A stretch of DNA of 64,000 nucleotides, from positions 372,001 through 436,000 of the forward strand of contig JAAOOA010000160.1 in NCBI GenBank assembly GCA_012861695.1. Reading direction: 5' to 3'. Origin of the DNA: Trematomus loennbergii. Lineage: Eukaryota; Chordata; Actinopteri; Perciformes; Nototheniidae. Below, piece after piece: positions 1 through 33,043 of this stretch. The position numbers were made by a program, and so were the translations under genes. Each line of letters opens with the position of its first letter. Positions within the stretch are counted from its first letter, which is position 1. The notes beneath the pieces were generated by a model. It had not been told where the DNA came from. It did not search any database and saw nothing but the letters and a program-made list of their open reading frames with translations.

Positions 1-708
1 TTAGGACTGGCTCACTTTATGGCGCATTTCCATTACAGTTTAGGAACTGGGGTAGTATCTATAGTAACGCAGTGTAGGCGGAGCCGTGACGTCATCTTCA
101 ATGAGAACCCCAGAAAAACAACACAGCCGTTAGCTGTTAGCACTCAGAGCTCACAGCTCCTCATATCTGTTCAGAAACTAGACAAAAGTTAAACAAGTAC
201 AAACCACAGACTGTCTGTGTCATGGCGAATACAGTCGCTGCTTTATTTATGTCTGTATAGGCCGTTGTTGTGAGTGTGGACGGTCGGAGCATATACTGCG
301 TTAGCTTAGCCAATCTCCATTTAGAAAACACGCATTTTAAAAGGTTTTTCGCCTGCCGTCTGTCTGCAGACTTGACAAAGCATTAATTCATGGTTTTTAC
401 TAACCGGTATCAGTATGTTGTTACGTCAGCATCATTTTGAAACGTGTATTACAATTAAATCACGGTCAAATATGTCCATTTTGTTGTAGTTGTAGCCCCT
501 TGCCAGCGATGCTCTCTCTAGTTTAGCATACTCAGCCCGACTCAGCCTCGTTGTCTCTGGCCCTAGACCCACGATTTTATGAGGCCAGAAAAACTGTGAA
601 TTAGGACCCGCCGGCCGGTACTAGGCCAAGTGGAAACGCAACCAAAGACGGGCCGCTGACGTCACAGCCCTCTTAAACCGTGCTCCGCGCTGTAGTGGAA
701 ACGCGCCA
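1..708 (-). mobile_element. TIR DNA element, copy 1, cut by window start
   Basis: This stretch is the reverse complement of 55095-55821, with the same order of blocks throughout. The right end carries the inverted-repeat motif GGAAACGCGCCA (ends at 708), and a related motif TGGCGCATTTCC lies at 20-31. Similarity to the other copy continues left of position 20 to base 1, so the element runs out of the window. No open frame of note is present, so it looks non-autonomous. The base after 708 begins TTA, which could fit a 3-bp target site, but the left flank is not visible. Superfamily is unresolved. Confidence 0.7.
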
Positions 709-959
709 TTAGACACCAGACTCAAATGGGTCATATGACAACCCTGTCTCCTAAAAATTACCAGAACTAAACTGCATTCTCAATTACGTTTAGCAAGAAA
801 CGTATTTTCTCCCACGTTACGTTTGTTATGAACGTATCTCAAATACGGTTATTTTCTACATATCTTTGCCATTTATTGTCTTGCTTATAATAATGATAAT
901 AGTCATTTATAAATATCATTTCAGAGCACACATTTGAAATCGAGAATCGGTCTCGATAT

Positions 960-1169
960 ATGGTTAAATTAAAATCAGTAGGCGAGGCTGTAATTTCGCC
1001 AGCTGTTACTCTCATGAGCGAGGCAGAAAATAATAGTTTTAACATGCCAAAAAGCTGCTGTGTCGTTTATTGCACCTCAAACATTCAAACAAATCCAGAG
1101 TTACGTGTTTCTGTACTTCCTCTAAGAAGAAAGGACAGTAACAGAAGAGCTCTGTGGCTTCAGGCTTGA
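960..1169 (+). pseudogene. THAP zinc-finger N-terminal fragment, left arm
   Basis: The frame encodes a peptide with an internal MPKSCCVVYCTSN start at codon 29. Two cysteines spaced as in the C2CH zinc finger of THAP domains (C-x2-4-C near the N terminus) and the following basic stretch LPLRRKDSNRRALWLQA match the first half of a THAP domain, which binds DNA. It stops at 1169, so the distal Cys-His pair is missing or in a lost exon. The same peptide is encoded on the minus strand at 2129-2452. It is part of a mobile element, not a host THAP gene. Confidence 0.55.
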
Positions 1170-2128
1170 TCGCCGTTCAAATGACAGCGTTGGTTTCCCC
1201 AAAAGTGGGCGGGGCTGTAAAGTGACGTAGATTTTACTCTCATCTATTATTCAAAACCATTCTATTTATTCTAACGTAAATTACATGCCAGTGTTTTATC
1301 TTTTTATTTAGCAATTTGTTTCTGCATGTTTAACTGGGAATGTTTTCATATTGAACCGGAAGTACGTCACTTCACTTTGTCTTCTTCGTCCCTTTTACGT
1401 TCCAGACAATGCATGGCTCAGCGTAACAGACAGAACAGGGACCCCAGGTGTGTCTACATTGGAATTACATCTTCATTACTGAAGGAAAAATACTTCACCT
1501 AGTGTTTGTTAACTGGGTTTTTAATGCAGTTGGCTTTTCTTAATGGTTACAATATTGCTATGAGTTATATCTGAAGCAAATTATGCGATTTTCACCCATT
1601 TATTAATTACATGTTTTAAATTTGTACACACCAATTGTTTCCTATCCCCTAAACCTCCAGGGCTGTACACAGTTTAATACTGTCAACTTCTAATTTTGGG
1701 AAAAACGAAAACGTCTTTTAAAACTACAATTCCCAGTAGAGACGTGCCATAGAACATGTTGCGAAACACAATAGCCAGCATGTGTAGTTCTGGGGGGCGT
1801 TCGAGTCCAGTTTTGGAAAGTCTGCCGTGGTTTCGTTCCATTTCAAAGAGCTGTTTGGCGCTCGGCGTAACCTTGGCACACTGCCACTCCAACATCCAAT
1901 CCCAGAGCTTGAAGATTAATCACGGGGTTTGTCAACGGGACTGTAGTCCCAAACGATAGCTGTTTTTTGGATATCATATCGCATTAACACCATATCCCAA
2001 CGTGCAACATCCAATCAGCGAGCTGAGGATCTTTCCTACGTCTGTTTATTGTTCCTGTAATGAGAATTCACATTTATGCTACATTGAAGGGTGGAATTGA
2101 CTACACATCTTCAGAAACATAATTTGCT

Positions 2129-2452
2129 TCAGATATAACTCATAGCAATATTGTAACCATTAAGAAAAGCCAACTGCATTAAAAACCCAGCTAACCCTAA
2201 CCCCGCCCACTTTTGGGGAAACCAGCTGTCATTTGAACGGCGATCAGCCTGAAGCCACAGAGCTCTTCTGTTACTGTCCTTTCTTCTTAGAGGGAGTACA
2301 GAAACACGTAACTCTGGATTTGTTTGAATGTTTGAGGTGCAATAAACGACACAGCAGCTTTTTGGCATGTTAAAACTATTATTTTCTGCCTCGCTCATGA
2401 GAGTAACAGCTGGCGAAATTACAGCCTCGCCTACTGATTTTAATTTAACCAT
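2129..2452 (-). pseudogene. THAP zinc-finger N-terminal fragment, right arm
   Basis: This is the inverted partner of 960-1169. The two are identical through the THAP start, but here the frame continues past LWLQA for about 38 codons because the codon that is TGA at 1167-1169 differs. The extension runs into arm sequence with no recognisable THAP C-terminal half (no AVPTIF-like box seen). An exon fragment of a DNA transposon is the best reading; it is not a complete gene. Confidence 0.5.
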
Positions 2453-2737
2453 ATAGTCTATCGAGCCCGATCGTCGATTTCAAATGTGTGCTCTAAAATG
2501 ATATTTATAAATGACTATTATCATTATTATAAGCAAGACAATAAATGGCAAAGATATGTAGAAAATAAACGTATTTAAGATACGTTCATAACAAACGTAA
2601 GGTGGGAGAATATACGTTTCTAGCTAAATGTAATTGAGAATGCAGTTTAGTTCTGTCGGAACGTAATTTTTAGGAGACAGGGTTGCATATGAACAGTCTC
2701 TCAAAGTTATAATGATATATACATAGGTCCAATAGGC

Positions 2738-4124
2738 ATGTTAACATTCTCTCTCTCTCGTGGCGATTGGCTCGAGCAAAGCGAAGTCTCGGAAACATTT
2801 CTGGAAGTCAGATGTAATGTTATTGACTTGCTCTGTGTAGCACGCACTGTCAAGGAGCGCGCTGTCCTTCCCTTGCTTTTCCAACTCGGAGGCGATGTTT
2901 TGGAAGTTGGCCAAATCTTTGCGCTGCAGCTTTGAACACAGCAGATGCAGTCTTCGTTTGAAGGCATTAACTGAGCTGATCATGTCAACCACAGTTCTGT
3001 CTTTCACTTGTAGCTCCAAGTTCAGCTCATTCAACATGTGTGTAATCTAGATCTCGTCATCTAGACGTGCGTACTCCGCGAGGTTGGTGCCATGGAGAAA
3101 TTCCTTTATCTCCGGTAGAAGCACTCGAAATCTCTGGAGAAAATTGCCCGTACTCAGCCATCTTACGTCGGTGTGTAGTAAGAGGTCAGTGTGAACACAG
3201 TCGGCATCCTCCAGATATGCACGAAACAGCCATCTTTGAAGAGGTCTTGCCCGAATAGAACAGGCCACTTTAAGTGACACATCCATGACCTCTTCATGTT
3301 CAGCATTTTTGCGTGCTGGTGTATGATGCAGTGATAATTAAGAAAGTTAGGGAATGTGTCATCCTCTCTGCATTTTGCGATGAAGCCATTACAACGGCCC
3401 ACCATCGCAGGCGCACCATCCGTTGTGATGGAACTCAACTTAGACATGGGGAATTTAGTTTTGTCAACAAAGTTAATGTCCGAAAAATGTCCTCGCCCCG
3501 AGTGTGTTCCTTCATTGGCAGAATTATCAGCAGTTCCTCTTTCGCCGCCATGTCTGTGAACACCATACTGATAAAAACGCACAATTGCGCTGTATCGCTC
3601 ACGTCAGTGGACTCGTCTAGTTGGAGTGAGAAACACTCACAGTCTTCTATGTCCTTCCTGAGTTGCTGGGTCAAATCCTCAGCCATGACTTCACAGCGAC
3701 GTGTGAATGTACTCCGTGATAATTGGACGGCCTTGATAGCGTTTACTATTTCTGTTTTGTTTGTGTAATCCCGAAACAAGGCGTCTGCTGCTTCTACGAA
3801 GGCTTCTTTCACCATCTCTCCATCTTGAAAGGATTTTTTGTGTTTGATTATAGCGTGACTCACTCGTAGAGATGCTTCAGTGGCTGCCTTTGCGGTGGAT
3901 GTCGGCTTTAAGAAAAGTGACTGCTGTCCAGCTAATTGTGACTTAAGTTCCCTCACCTTTCTCTTTCTCAACTCGCTACTCGGAGGGAAGTCGCTGTCAT
4001 ATGCCTTGTGAACACTCCGATAATGCCTCTCCACGTTACCTTTCTTTGGCAGAGCGACGCTTGCTTTACAAATAAGGCAAATACACTTTGAATGTGACAT
4101 CACAAAAAAGAAAATTCCTCCCAT
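2738..4124 (-). pseudogene. hAT (Charlie-like) transposase relic
   Basis: Four overlapping minus-strand frames (4124-3435, 3582-3163, 3286-3047, 3037-2741) together give one hAT transposase resembling the vertebrate Charlie/ZBED5/GTF2IRD2 C-terminal type. Visible parts in order: a Cys-containing N terminus (CLICKASVALPKKGN then HYRSVH, a BED-like finger), the first catalytic aspartate region SLQLDESTDVSD, the second region SSITTDGAPAMVG, the CHCIIHQ-like stretch (here YHCIIHQHA), and DVRWLSTGNFLQRF. Frameshifts near 3500, 3250 and 3040 kill it, and the C-terminal dimerisation domain is missing because the sequence stops near 2738, next to the THAP element. A domesticated host gene is unlikely given these breaks. 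Confidence 0.8.
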
Positions 4125-4439
4125 TCTGTGTGGAAGTGGTATGTTTTTTGCTTTTTGCTCGGTCCCGCACTCATTTTGTTTGTCTCTTGTTTGTCTCTTT
4201 AACTTAATTTGAGTTTTCCCGGCACTTGAATGATTTTGTGTCGCTTTGCATTCTGGGTTAACAGACTGGAAAGCGATAGGTAACTTTGTCTGTCAATCAA
4301 GTAAACTCCTGAATTAAGTGGCAGGGAGGCCAAGGGAGGAGGGATCAAAACCAGTTTTGTCTATTTTAATGGAGCTGGATTTTTTTATTTATGAATGACT
4401 CGCCATCTACCAGCATTGCCCCTGCGGTCGACTGGTCGA
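4125..4439. other. No gene seen; probable hAT 5' region
   Basis: This lies just upstream of the minus-strand hAT start and is AT-rich with no coding frame. It probably holds the 5' non-coding part of that element, but I could not identify its terminal repeat. Confidence 0.3.
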
Positions 4440-4893
4440 CCCACGATCGACGTACTGGGCACCTCTGATCCAATGTGTCTGTGTCACTTTGAAATGTTTA
4501 CTGATAATCCATCATTCCATTTTTATGTCAATAACGGAGATTTCATATTAGCTGCTAATGATAGCCACCAGAGTGTATCGCAGCTTCCGGTTCCGGGGCA
4601 TTCTGGCTACGCATCACTCATTCACCAATGGGTAATGTTTAGATGGATTTTAGGAACTCCCCCTCGATTCTATTGGCTCTAACGGTTAAAAAGAGATGTC
4701 AATCATCAAAATCGAACGAGGGGGGCCAGAGATTTTTGGACGGACACTATAATTAAATTTTCTTTACTATGTTCAACCTGAATTTACTTTAAAATAAAAA
4801 TAATCTATATCAATTCTGACTTTTCTACATCCAACTCACAGGTTTATCATTGCTTTGAGAAAAAAGATTATTAATTTACCCCTTTTAAAAGGG
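4440..4893 (+). mobile_element. Partial third copy of the TTAA family (see 12709, 61792)
   Basis: Blocks match the 61792-62932 copy in the same orientation: CCAATGTGTCTGTGTC near 4471, CCTCGATTCTATTGGCTC near 4663, and the stretch from GGACGGACACTATAATT (4738) to the run before the CA repeat. About 200 bp present in the full copy between those blocks is deleted. Neither terminal repeat is present; the right side stops at the microsatellite. Confidence 0.65.
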
Positions 4894-4900
4894 AAGCACC

Positions 4901-4926
4901 ACACACACACACACACACACACACAC
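4901..4926. repeat. (AC)13 microsatellite
   Basis: Thirteen uninterrupted AC units follow the truncated TTAA-family copy. Confidence 0.95.
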
Positions 4927-5370
4927 AGCAAAAATACTGTTTCTTCTCTTTGATAAGAAGGGCATGACAAGAAAGCATTGTACCTTTTAAATGACATCAG
5001 ATGAGGCTTTGTGTAGTCCAATCACATCATAGGTACATTATTTAGAGGGACATGGATATGGAATATCATGTCAGTAAAACTGTAATATTGAGTGTAAAAT
5101 ACAAGGTAATAAAATAATAATAATAATAATTCATGGTATTTATTTTAGCGCTTTTCCAGTGCTCAAAGTATATGTTCAGTTGCTTAGGCCATGTTTGGGA
5201 TCTCTAATTTATATGCCATAATAACAAAAAGTGTTGTGCTGGAACTCAAAACATTTGTGTTTTAAATGTCTTCATTGTCTGTATACCAATAAGAGAATAA
5301 CCGTCAGTGTTTTATTTCATTTACAGATATTTGCTTCCTATACAAATACATGTTATTCTTTTTTGGGCAG

Positions 5371-27441
<22,071 letters not shown>

Positions 27442-27517
27442 CATGTTGTTAACAACCAGAGACAGATCAGGTGTTTCATAATCCTCCAGTTCAGTATATA
27501 ATTAATCATCATTACAG

Positions 27518-27523
27518 AATAAA
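27518..27523 (+). promoter_or_regulatory. Possible poly(A) signal AATAAA for ABCC
   Basis: AATAAA lies 77 bp after the stop codon. A second lies at 27820-27825, 379 bp after it. Either could end the transcript; the sequence does not say which is used. Confidence 0.4.
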
Positions 27524-27825
27524 AACCTGGAAATCTATGTAAAAACATGTTAGGGCTTTATAACTGACCCTTTAAGTGTAAATGTAAAGAGATGGTCATG
27601 TTATATCATGATACATAGCTGCAATTCAGAATAACCTTTGGAAGTTTGCAGATGTCTGAGTCAAAACATGTTGGGAAGCTCACATTATTTCAAGACTTGA
27701 ATGTATTTCTAGAAATGTTTCATATCAAAGCTTGGCTTAAAGGTCTGCTGGTTAATAGTTCCAGTTTTGTATTTCTAACCAGGATTTGTTTTGCTCTACA
27801 CTTTTTGTTGTCTACAAGAAATAAA

Positions 27826-28446
27826 GTCAGTGAAATTAAACAATGATGCCACTGTATTATCAAGCTTGAGCCTTGACTTTAGCAGTGGGTGTTATTTTAA
27901 AGGAGGATAACTAATGCTCAGTGCTGGATGTCAGAAATTGTATTTCAGCTGAAGAACATACATTCCAATAATATTATTTTATGTTTAGCTCCTTAAAGTT
28001 CCAATATTTTGCAAAATGCACCTTGTTCATGACTGTTTGCCTTTGTTGCTCCTCGCTATCACAGAACTGCTACAACAGCCTGAGCCAAGCTCTATGAAGG
28101 ATTCTCATTAAGAAGACAAAGCCAACAACTTCTTTAGGTGGCGCTATGACTGTAGAGATATTGTACAGGGCTGGACACTTGCCATGCTCGTCAAATTTGG
28201 AGCCAATTAGATGATGTTCATTTGAATTACACTACAGACAAAAAAACAACATGGGGTGATAACAGAAGAGTATTTCCCACATGAGCCAAAAAGAGGAGTC
28301 TGGCTTGACTGACCAGGATGTTTTTAGATTAAAAAAACTTGTGATGAAAGTAAGGAAACAAATGAGCAGCGGTGAATTCAAAATCCCTAATGTGTGTGTT
28401 AATTAACTTATTTGTTTTTATTTTTGCTTTTAATATCTCACTCACA
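27826..28446. other. Intergenic, no gene seen
   Basis: Sequence after the ABCC 3' region. The stretch from about 28000 may be the 5' untranslated part of the LINE that starts at 28447; no frame or terminal repeat supports anything else. Confidence 0.4.
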
Positions 28447-29310
28447 ATGGACACTTTTAGAGTGGGAAGTTTGAATGTAAAGCCAGAGAGTTGAGAAAGA
28501 GAGCTTTAATGTATCAGACTGCAAAAATAAAACATGTTGATGTCCTTTTCTTACAAGAGACACACAGCGACGTTTTTAATGAGACGGACTGGAAAGGCGA
28601 GTGGGAGGGGGAAGTCATTTTAAGCCACAACACCTATCTCAGTAGGGGGTGGGCTTCCTCCTCCAAGTCTTTTAATCCTGTCTCACTGGAGGTCGAGCAT
28701 TTTATCAAGGGGAGGTTGCTTTTAATAAAAGCACGGTTTGACCTTTTTACAGTTGTTTTTATAAATGTGTATGCTCCAACAAACGGTGCAGAGAGGAAGC
28801 TGTTTTTACTCAAAGTGAATGATGTTTTAAACGGTAGTGCCACGGAGGATTTATTATTCTTGGGTGGGGATTTTAATTGTACAGAAAATGCATCTTTAGA
28901 TCGCAACCATGCAGAGCCGCATCCAGCATCCCAGCATGCTCTGAGGCAGCTGGTCCACTCCCACGGCCTGGTGGATGTATGGAGGAGGATGCACGCAGAC
29001 AACAGGCAGTACACCTGGTCCCATCCGAGAGAATAGAATTTCATCAGCTAGACTAAGATCATATTTATTATTTTAAGCATCATTTTAATACTTTTAAAAT
29101 GTGCAGTATATCACCTGCTGGTTTTACGGATCACTCTTTGCTTTTATGTAATGTTTTTATTAGAAATGTTTTGCCAAGAAGTGCATATTGGCATTTTAAC
29201 TCGGTTTTAACATTTGATACACATTTTAAAGAGGCCCTTATTTATTTCTGGAGTGTTTTTAGACAGAGGAAGGGAGATTTTAGCAGTCTTAGGCAGTGGC
29301 ATTGCCAGAC
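28447..29310 (+). pseudogene. L1/Tx1-like LINE endonuclease fragment
   Basis: ATG at 28447 gives MDTFRVGSLNVK, then a frameshift and stop near 28491; the next frame runs RKRALMYQTAKIKHVDVLFL QETHSD, a catalytic glutamate motif of AP endonucleases, and on through VFINVYAPTNGAERKLFL and LFLGGDFNCTENASLDRNHA to SHGLVDVWRRMH (stop at 29034). A further frame from 29099 has FTDHSLLLCNVFI, the C-terminal SDH motif. Reverse transcriptase is missing; a short 3' tail ends at TTGCCTTGCCTTGAATG near 29440. The copy is internally deleted. Confidence 0.8.
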
Positions 29311-29440
29311 CTAATGTCAATAATCTGCATTGTAAACGTGACACAAGGTGGCGCCATATCCATGTCATTCATGTCAGTGAATGTACTTTGAATTTACCCT
29401 CTGTATGTGTTAAGTAAATAAAGTTGCCTTGCCTTGAATG

Positions 29441-30023
29441 AAATTCACGCAACTCTTAATATTAGATACTGTGTTTTTAAGTGGCGATGGAGATTATTTG
29501 TTGACCTGCTTTAAAGGATATTTTGCCTTTACAAATGGTGCGCTTTATCACTGCCTGGGTTTTGGTTGTAGTGCATCCAAATGCTGCTGCGTTTTCGCGT
29601 TTGGCTCATTTTCCATCCGAAAAACACGTAGTCTATCTGTCCTGTACCACTTGTTATTACTTCTCTCTCGCGTATTCCGTTAAAACCCACCCCATCTCAC
29701 TCCTCGTGCTGAAACCTACCAATCAGAGTAGGGGCGGGTCTTCACAGAATACGTTTGGGGAACAAAATCAAGCTTTTTAAAAGGCGAGTGGATTTTGGCA
29801 GGGAGTGAGTGCGGACCAACGATTGAACGATGACAAGAACGGCTCTCACCAAGTAGGACTCGGTTCCCCTCGTTCATACCAAAGAGCCGTTCAAAAGAAT
29901 TGGCTCGTTCGCGACCGACACATCACTATAGTGTAGGTTTGTTTCTACAAGTAGCCTACAGTTTTAGGGACACAAAAGTTAGGGGGGCAGCTGCCCCCCC
30001 TTGCCCCCTCATAGATCCGCCCT
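29441..30023. other. Repeat-like intergenic DNA, no gene
   Basis: Contains a block around 29820-29930 (AGAGCCGTTCAAAAGAATTG GCTCG) that looks like an interspersed repeat, and the end CATAGATCCGCCCTG at 30010-30024, typical of a hAT terminus. The matching left terminus was not found. Confidence 0.35.
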
Positions 30024-30140
30024 GAGCTCACCATAGACTCTAAAAGCTTTTAGAAAATTGGAGCCATTATCAGTTGTTGTGCGCACAATCTTTTCACGGA
30101 TGTTAAACTCTGTGTGAATGTCATTCAAGGCACCAGCGCA
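30024..30140 (-). pseudogene. hAT transposase fragment
   Basis: Minus-strand peptide ALNDIHTEFNIREKIVRTTT then DNGSNFLKAFRVYGE matches the second-aspartate region (TTDNGSNF-KAF) of BED/hAT transposases. Only about 40 codons remain, between unrelated repeat ends. Confidence 0.65.
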
Positions 30141-30627
30141 GCACCGGCCCTGACCAATTTGCTGCCCTAGGCAAGATTTTAGCTGGTGCCCCCGCCCCCT
30201 CCCCAGGCCGCTTGCATCACAGTAAATTCCAATGTTAATAAAAGCACACAGAAGTATACATTTTTTGGGAGTTTGTATTATTTTAAATAAACAAAACTCC
30301 AAAATTAAAACCTAAATACGAAACAGGTAACATAAAATGAATTCTAAATACAATACAAATAAGGTGAAAAATTTGAGCAGACAACAATTATAATATAATC
30401 TAAATATAGTAAACTAAAGTATAAATAGCCTAATATACAGTATAATTGATGCTGCTGCTGCAGTGCTGGGCTGAGGGGGGGAAGGTGTCTGCAGGTGGCC
30501 CAAAATATTTCAAAAGTGCATCTGAAGAGAGAAGAGAAGTATATGTGACATGCATTATATTTGCTAGTGCAGCTCACAAAATAATTAGAATATCATGGAA
30601 TATATTGCTTCCATACCATGTAAAATC

Positions 30628-31630
30628 AACACTCTCACTCCCTAAACGTCCAGGAGCGACGCTTGGTCAGGGTCCCGTGGCGTGCAGTTGGGACGCGCCG
30701 AGGCTCCTTCAGCTTCATAAACGGACGCAAAGAGCTTTCAACTGATTGCAATGTATTCCCATCGGTGGCGGTATTTGACGCTCAGGGAAGCACTGCATCC
30801 GTTTATGTCGGCGGCTGTTTAAAGGCAATGTGAGCGTCCATTCCCATTGGATAACGGAGGATTTTATACCCGGAAGTAACTATTCTCCTTACTGTCGATT
30901 GATTTTACAGTGATATCTGCACTACTCATCAACTCAAAAACACCAGATTATCCTTGTTAATTACACAACATTGATTGGTTTAAATTGTGTGCAATGCTTT
31001 TGTATTTTTCCCTTCGATTCGGAGAAACAAATATTTTTTGAGTTTAGGATGGCAGAAGACACTACACTACCCAGCTATCGTTTAGGACTACACCATGTGC
31101 TTGTTTGACAAACCCCGTGATTAGTTCTCAAGCTCTGTGATTGGTTGACCTCCAACTGCATTCCATATGAAAAAAAACGTTTCGTAAAAGATACAAATCA
31201 TACTTTATTCAGCAGTGCTTGCTTTACTCTTTGAAAGTCATCACATGAATGCATTGTAATAAATGGTTCGGCTGCATTAAATATTACACATCTGTCGTAG
31301 TTCTTTATTTATCTACAGAGATCGGGCCTCAGAATAGACCGGAAACTATTCTTTTACCGTTTGTTTTAATTTCACAATAAAGTTAGTAGTAATATTTTGT
31401 TTTGATATTATTGTTTTTTATTAACTACTAGACCGCTGGGTCATGTTAAGACCATCTTTTCTGTGTTGCTGTGGGTTTTTTACATCGCTTTTGTGTTACA
31501 AATATCAAAACAATAACAGAATATATCCGTCGTAAACTAAACCGGAAACAGCAGTATATTTTATTTTGTTAACACTGTAAACTTGACAGCTTTTTAACCC
31601 AAACCACCTACTGGTTAAAGCACGTTATTA
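30628..31630 (+). repeat. ~1-kb dispersed repeat, copy 1
   Basis: Matches 60613-61749 in the same orientation, from CTCTCACTCCCTAAACGTCC through CAACTGATTGCAATGTATTC to CTACTGGTTAAAGCACGTTA. The middle (31060-31145) resembles the reverse complement of 1905-1970 and is probably a separate insertion. No terminal repeats or coding frame recognised; class unknown. Confidence 0.65.
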
Positions 31631-32598
31631 CACGTTTAGAGTAATGCAATGCAGGTAGATTGTGTTGCTTTTTTACTGTTTAAAATGCCTTTTTCTTAAT
31701 GTCTTTCATTTTTGTAAAGCACTTTTGAATGTGTTATATTTTATGAAAACATTTAAATATTACGAGTATATACAAAATAGGAGGAAAGTAGAAGGTCAAT
31801 GATAGAAATATAGAATAGAAAATATCAAGAAGATACTGTAAATGGTATCTAGAATAAAACAGTTTAGTGCCGGATGTACAAAGATATTAATAGGAGGATG
31901 TGCAAAACAGACAAACTAATTAGGCTTTATTTAAACATTAAATAATACTTTAGGTTAAGGTTTCTTTTAAATACATGTAAGCAAAAAGCTTTGGGGGTAT
32001 CTATATTAAGCCTGACAAAGTACTTAACGTTTAATATATTGCATGGTTTGTTTTGGGACTTGACAAACAACTTTCCTGCAATGTTAACTATGTTGAAGCA
32101 CTTATTTTAATCGATATTATACATATTATTATACTCTTATAAGATGTATGTAGATAGAATAAGAAATGTGCAGAATATGACAGTTTAATGGTGGAGGTAC
32201 ACACATATTGATAGATCTCTTGTTGAGGAACCTATGACCCAAGTTTGTCATCATTGCATAACTACACCGTAGTTGTGTATATGATATTTCAATAAACCTT
32301 TGAAAATCTTGAAATCTTGAAAGGGATGTGCAAAATAGCCATTATATACAGTTTTTGATGAACGATTAGAGAATAACGAGTAATGAATATGCTTTATAGG
32401 GATCTGCAGATACATTTTTTGTCTTCTCAAGCACCAACTATCAAATATCTCGCCTGATTGTTTGCACTTGACAATCACCTTCACTGAATTTTACTCAGGT
32501 GTAACTAAAGTCTGATTTAAGGGTTGTTTATATTTCACATCATTAATCCAAATCTGTAAAGTAACTAAAATAAATGTAGTAAAAATACCAGGTTAACC
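31631..32598. other. AT-rich intergenic DNA, no gene seen
   Basis: About 970 bp with no credible frame. AATAAACC near 32291 followed by CTTGAAATCTTGAAAG resembles a retroposon tail but cannot be assigned. Confidence 0.4.
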
Positions 32599-32602
32599 TT
32601 AA

Positions 32603-33041
32603 AGGGGACCTATCATGCAAAATGCACTTTTGTACGTCTTTTATACATGAATATGTGTCCCCGGTGTTCCAGGGAACTCACCAAGTGTCAGAAAACACAA
32701 CCCTCTCTATTTTCCTCCATACCCAAATCTCTAAAAAAGGGGCTGCAACGGATCTGATAAAAACTGATCCAGATTTGAACACTGTCCTGACGTCAGGACA
32801 GTGGCGCTACGGCTATTGGGCCAACTCCACCAATCAGGAGGAGACAGCCACGGCCATTGCCGTTCGAAAGCGCTGGAGACGCTGTAGTACATATGCCAGG
32901 CCTGTAGATGGTGCTGTTCTCACAGAATCAGCCCTTGCAAAAACAGAGCAATTTTTTTTCAAATTGAGCAAAATGAGGCATGGCTAAAATGCATGATCTG
33001 TTTGGTATTTTGAAAAAAAGAAAGTATAAAAATGCCTTATA
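32603..33041 (+). mobile_element. TTAA MITE, left part
   Basis: TTAA at 32599 is followed by AGGGGACCTATCATGCAAAA, an end also seen (inverted) at 15338-15357 and degraded at 11447 and 57420. The right end is missing because the TA-flanked element begins at 33044. The open frame 32622-32987 has no family features and is not called as a gene. Confidence 0.5.
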
Positions 33042-33043
33042 TA

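Larger units (their letters stand above)
731..2692. mobile_element. Long inverted-repeat DNA element carrying THAP exons
   Basis: The two ends are inverted copies of each other for about 480 bp (731-1212 against 2205-2692), beginning near CAACCCTGTCTCC. A second block of the arms pairs 1517-1585 with 2118-2190; the right arm lacks about 300 bp of the left arm (1213-1516). Each arm holds a copy of a THAP-domain start codon exon. Outer flanks share TCATATG. The arrangement suggests an inverted duplication of one end of a THAP-encoding transposon (P-like, Kolobok or ISL2EU). Which superfamily cannot be settled here, and no catalytic domain is visible between the arms. Confidence 0.7.

Noticed and set aside
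2738..4124. A host GTF2IRD2- or ZBED-like gene
   Set aside because: Family resemblance is to the transposase part only, with at least three frameshifts, no introns and no C terminus. It is a dead hAT copy.
32622..32987. 121-codon open frame as a gene
   Set aside because: It starts inside a TTAA MITE terminus and shows no domain, splice context or conserved composition.
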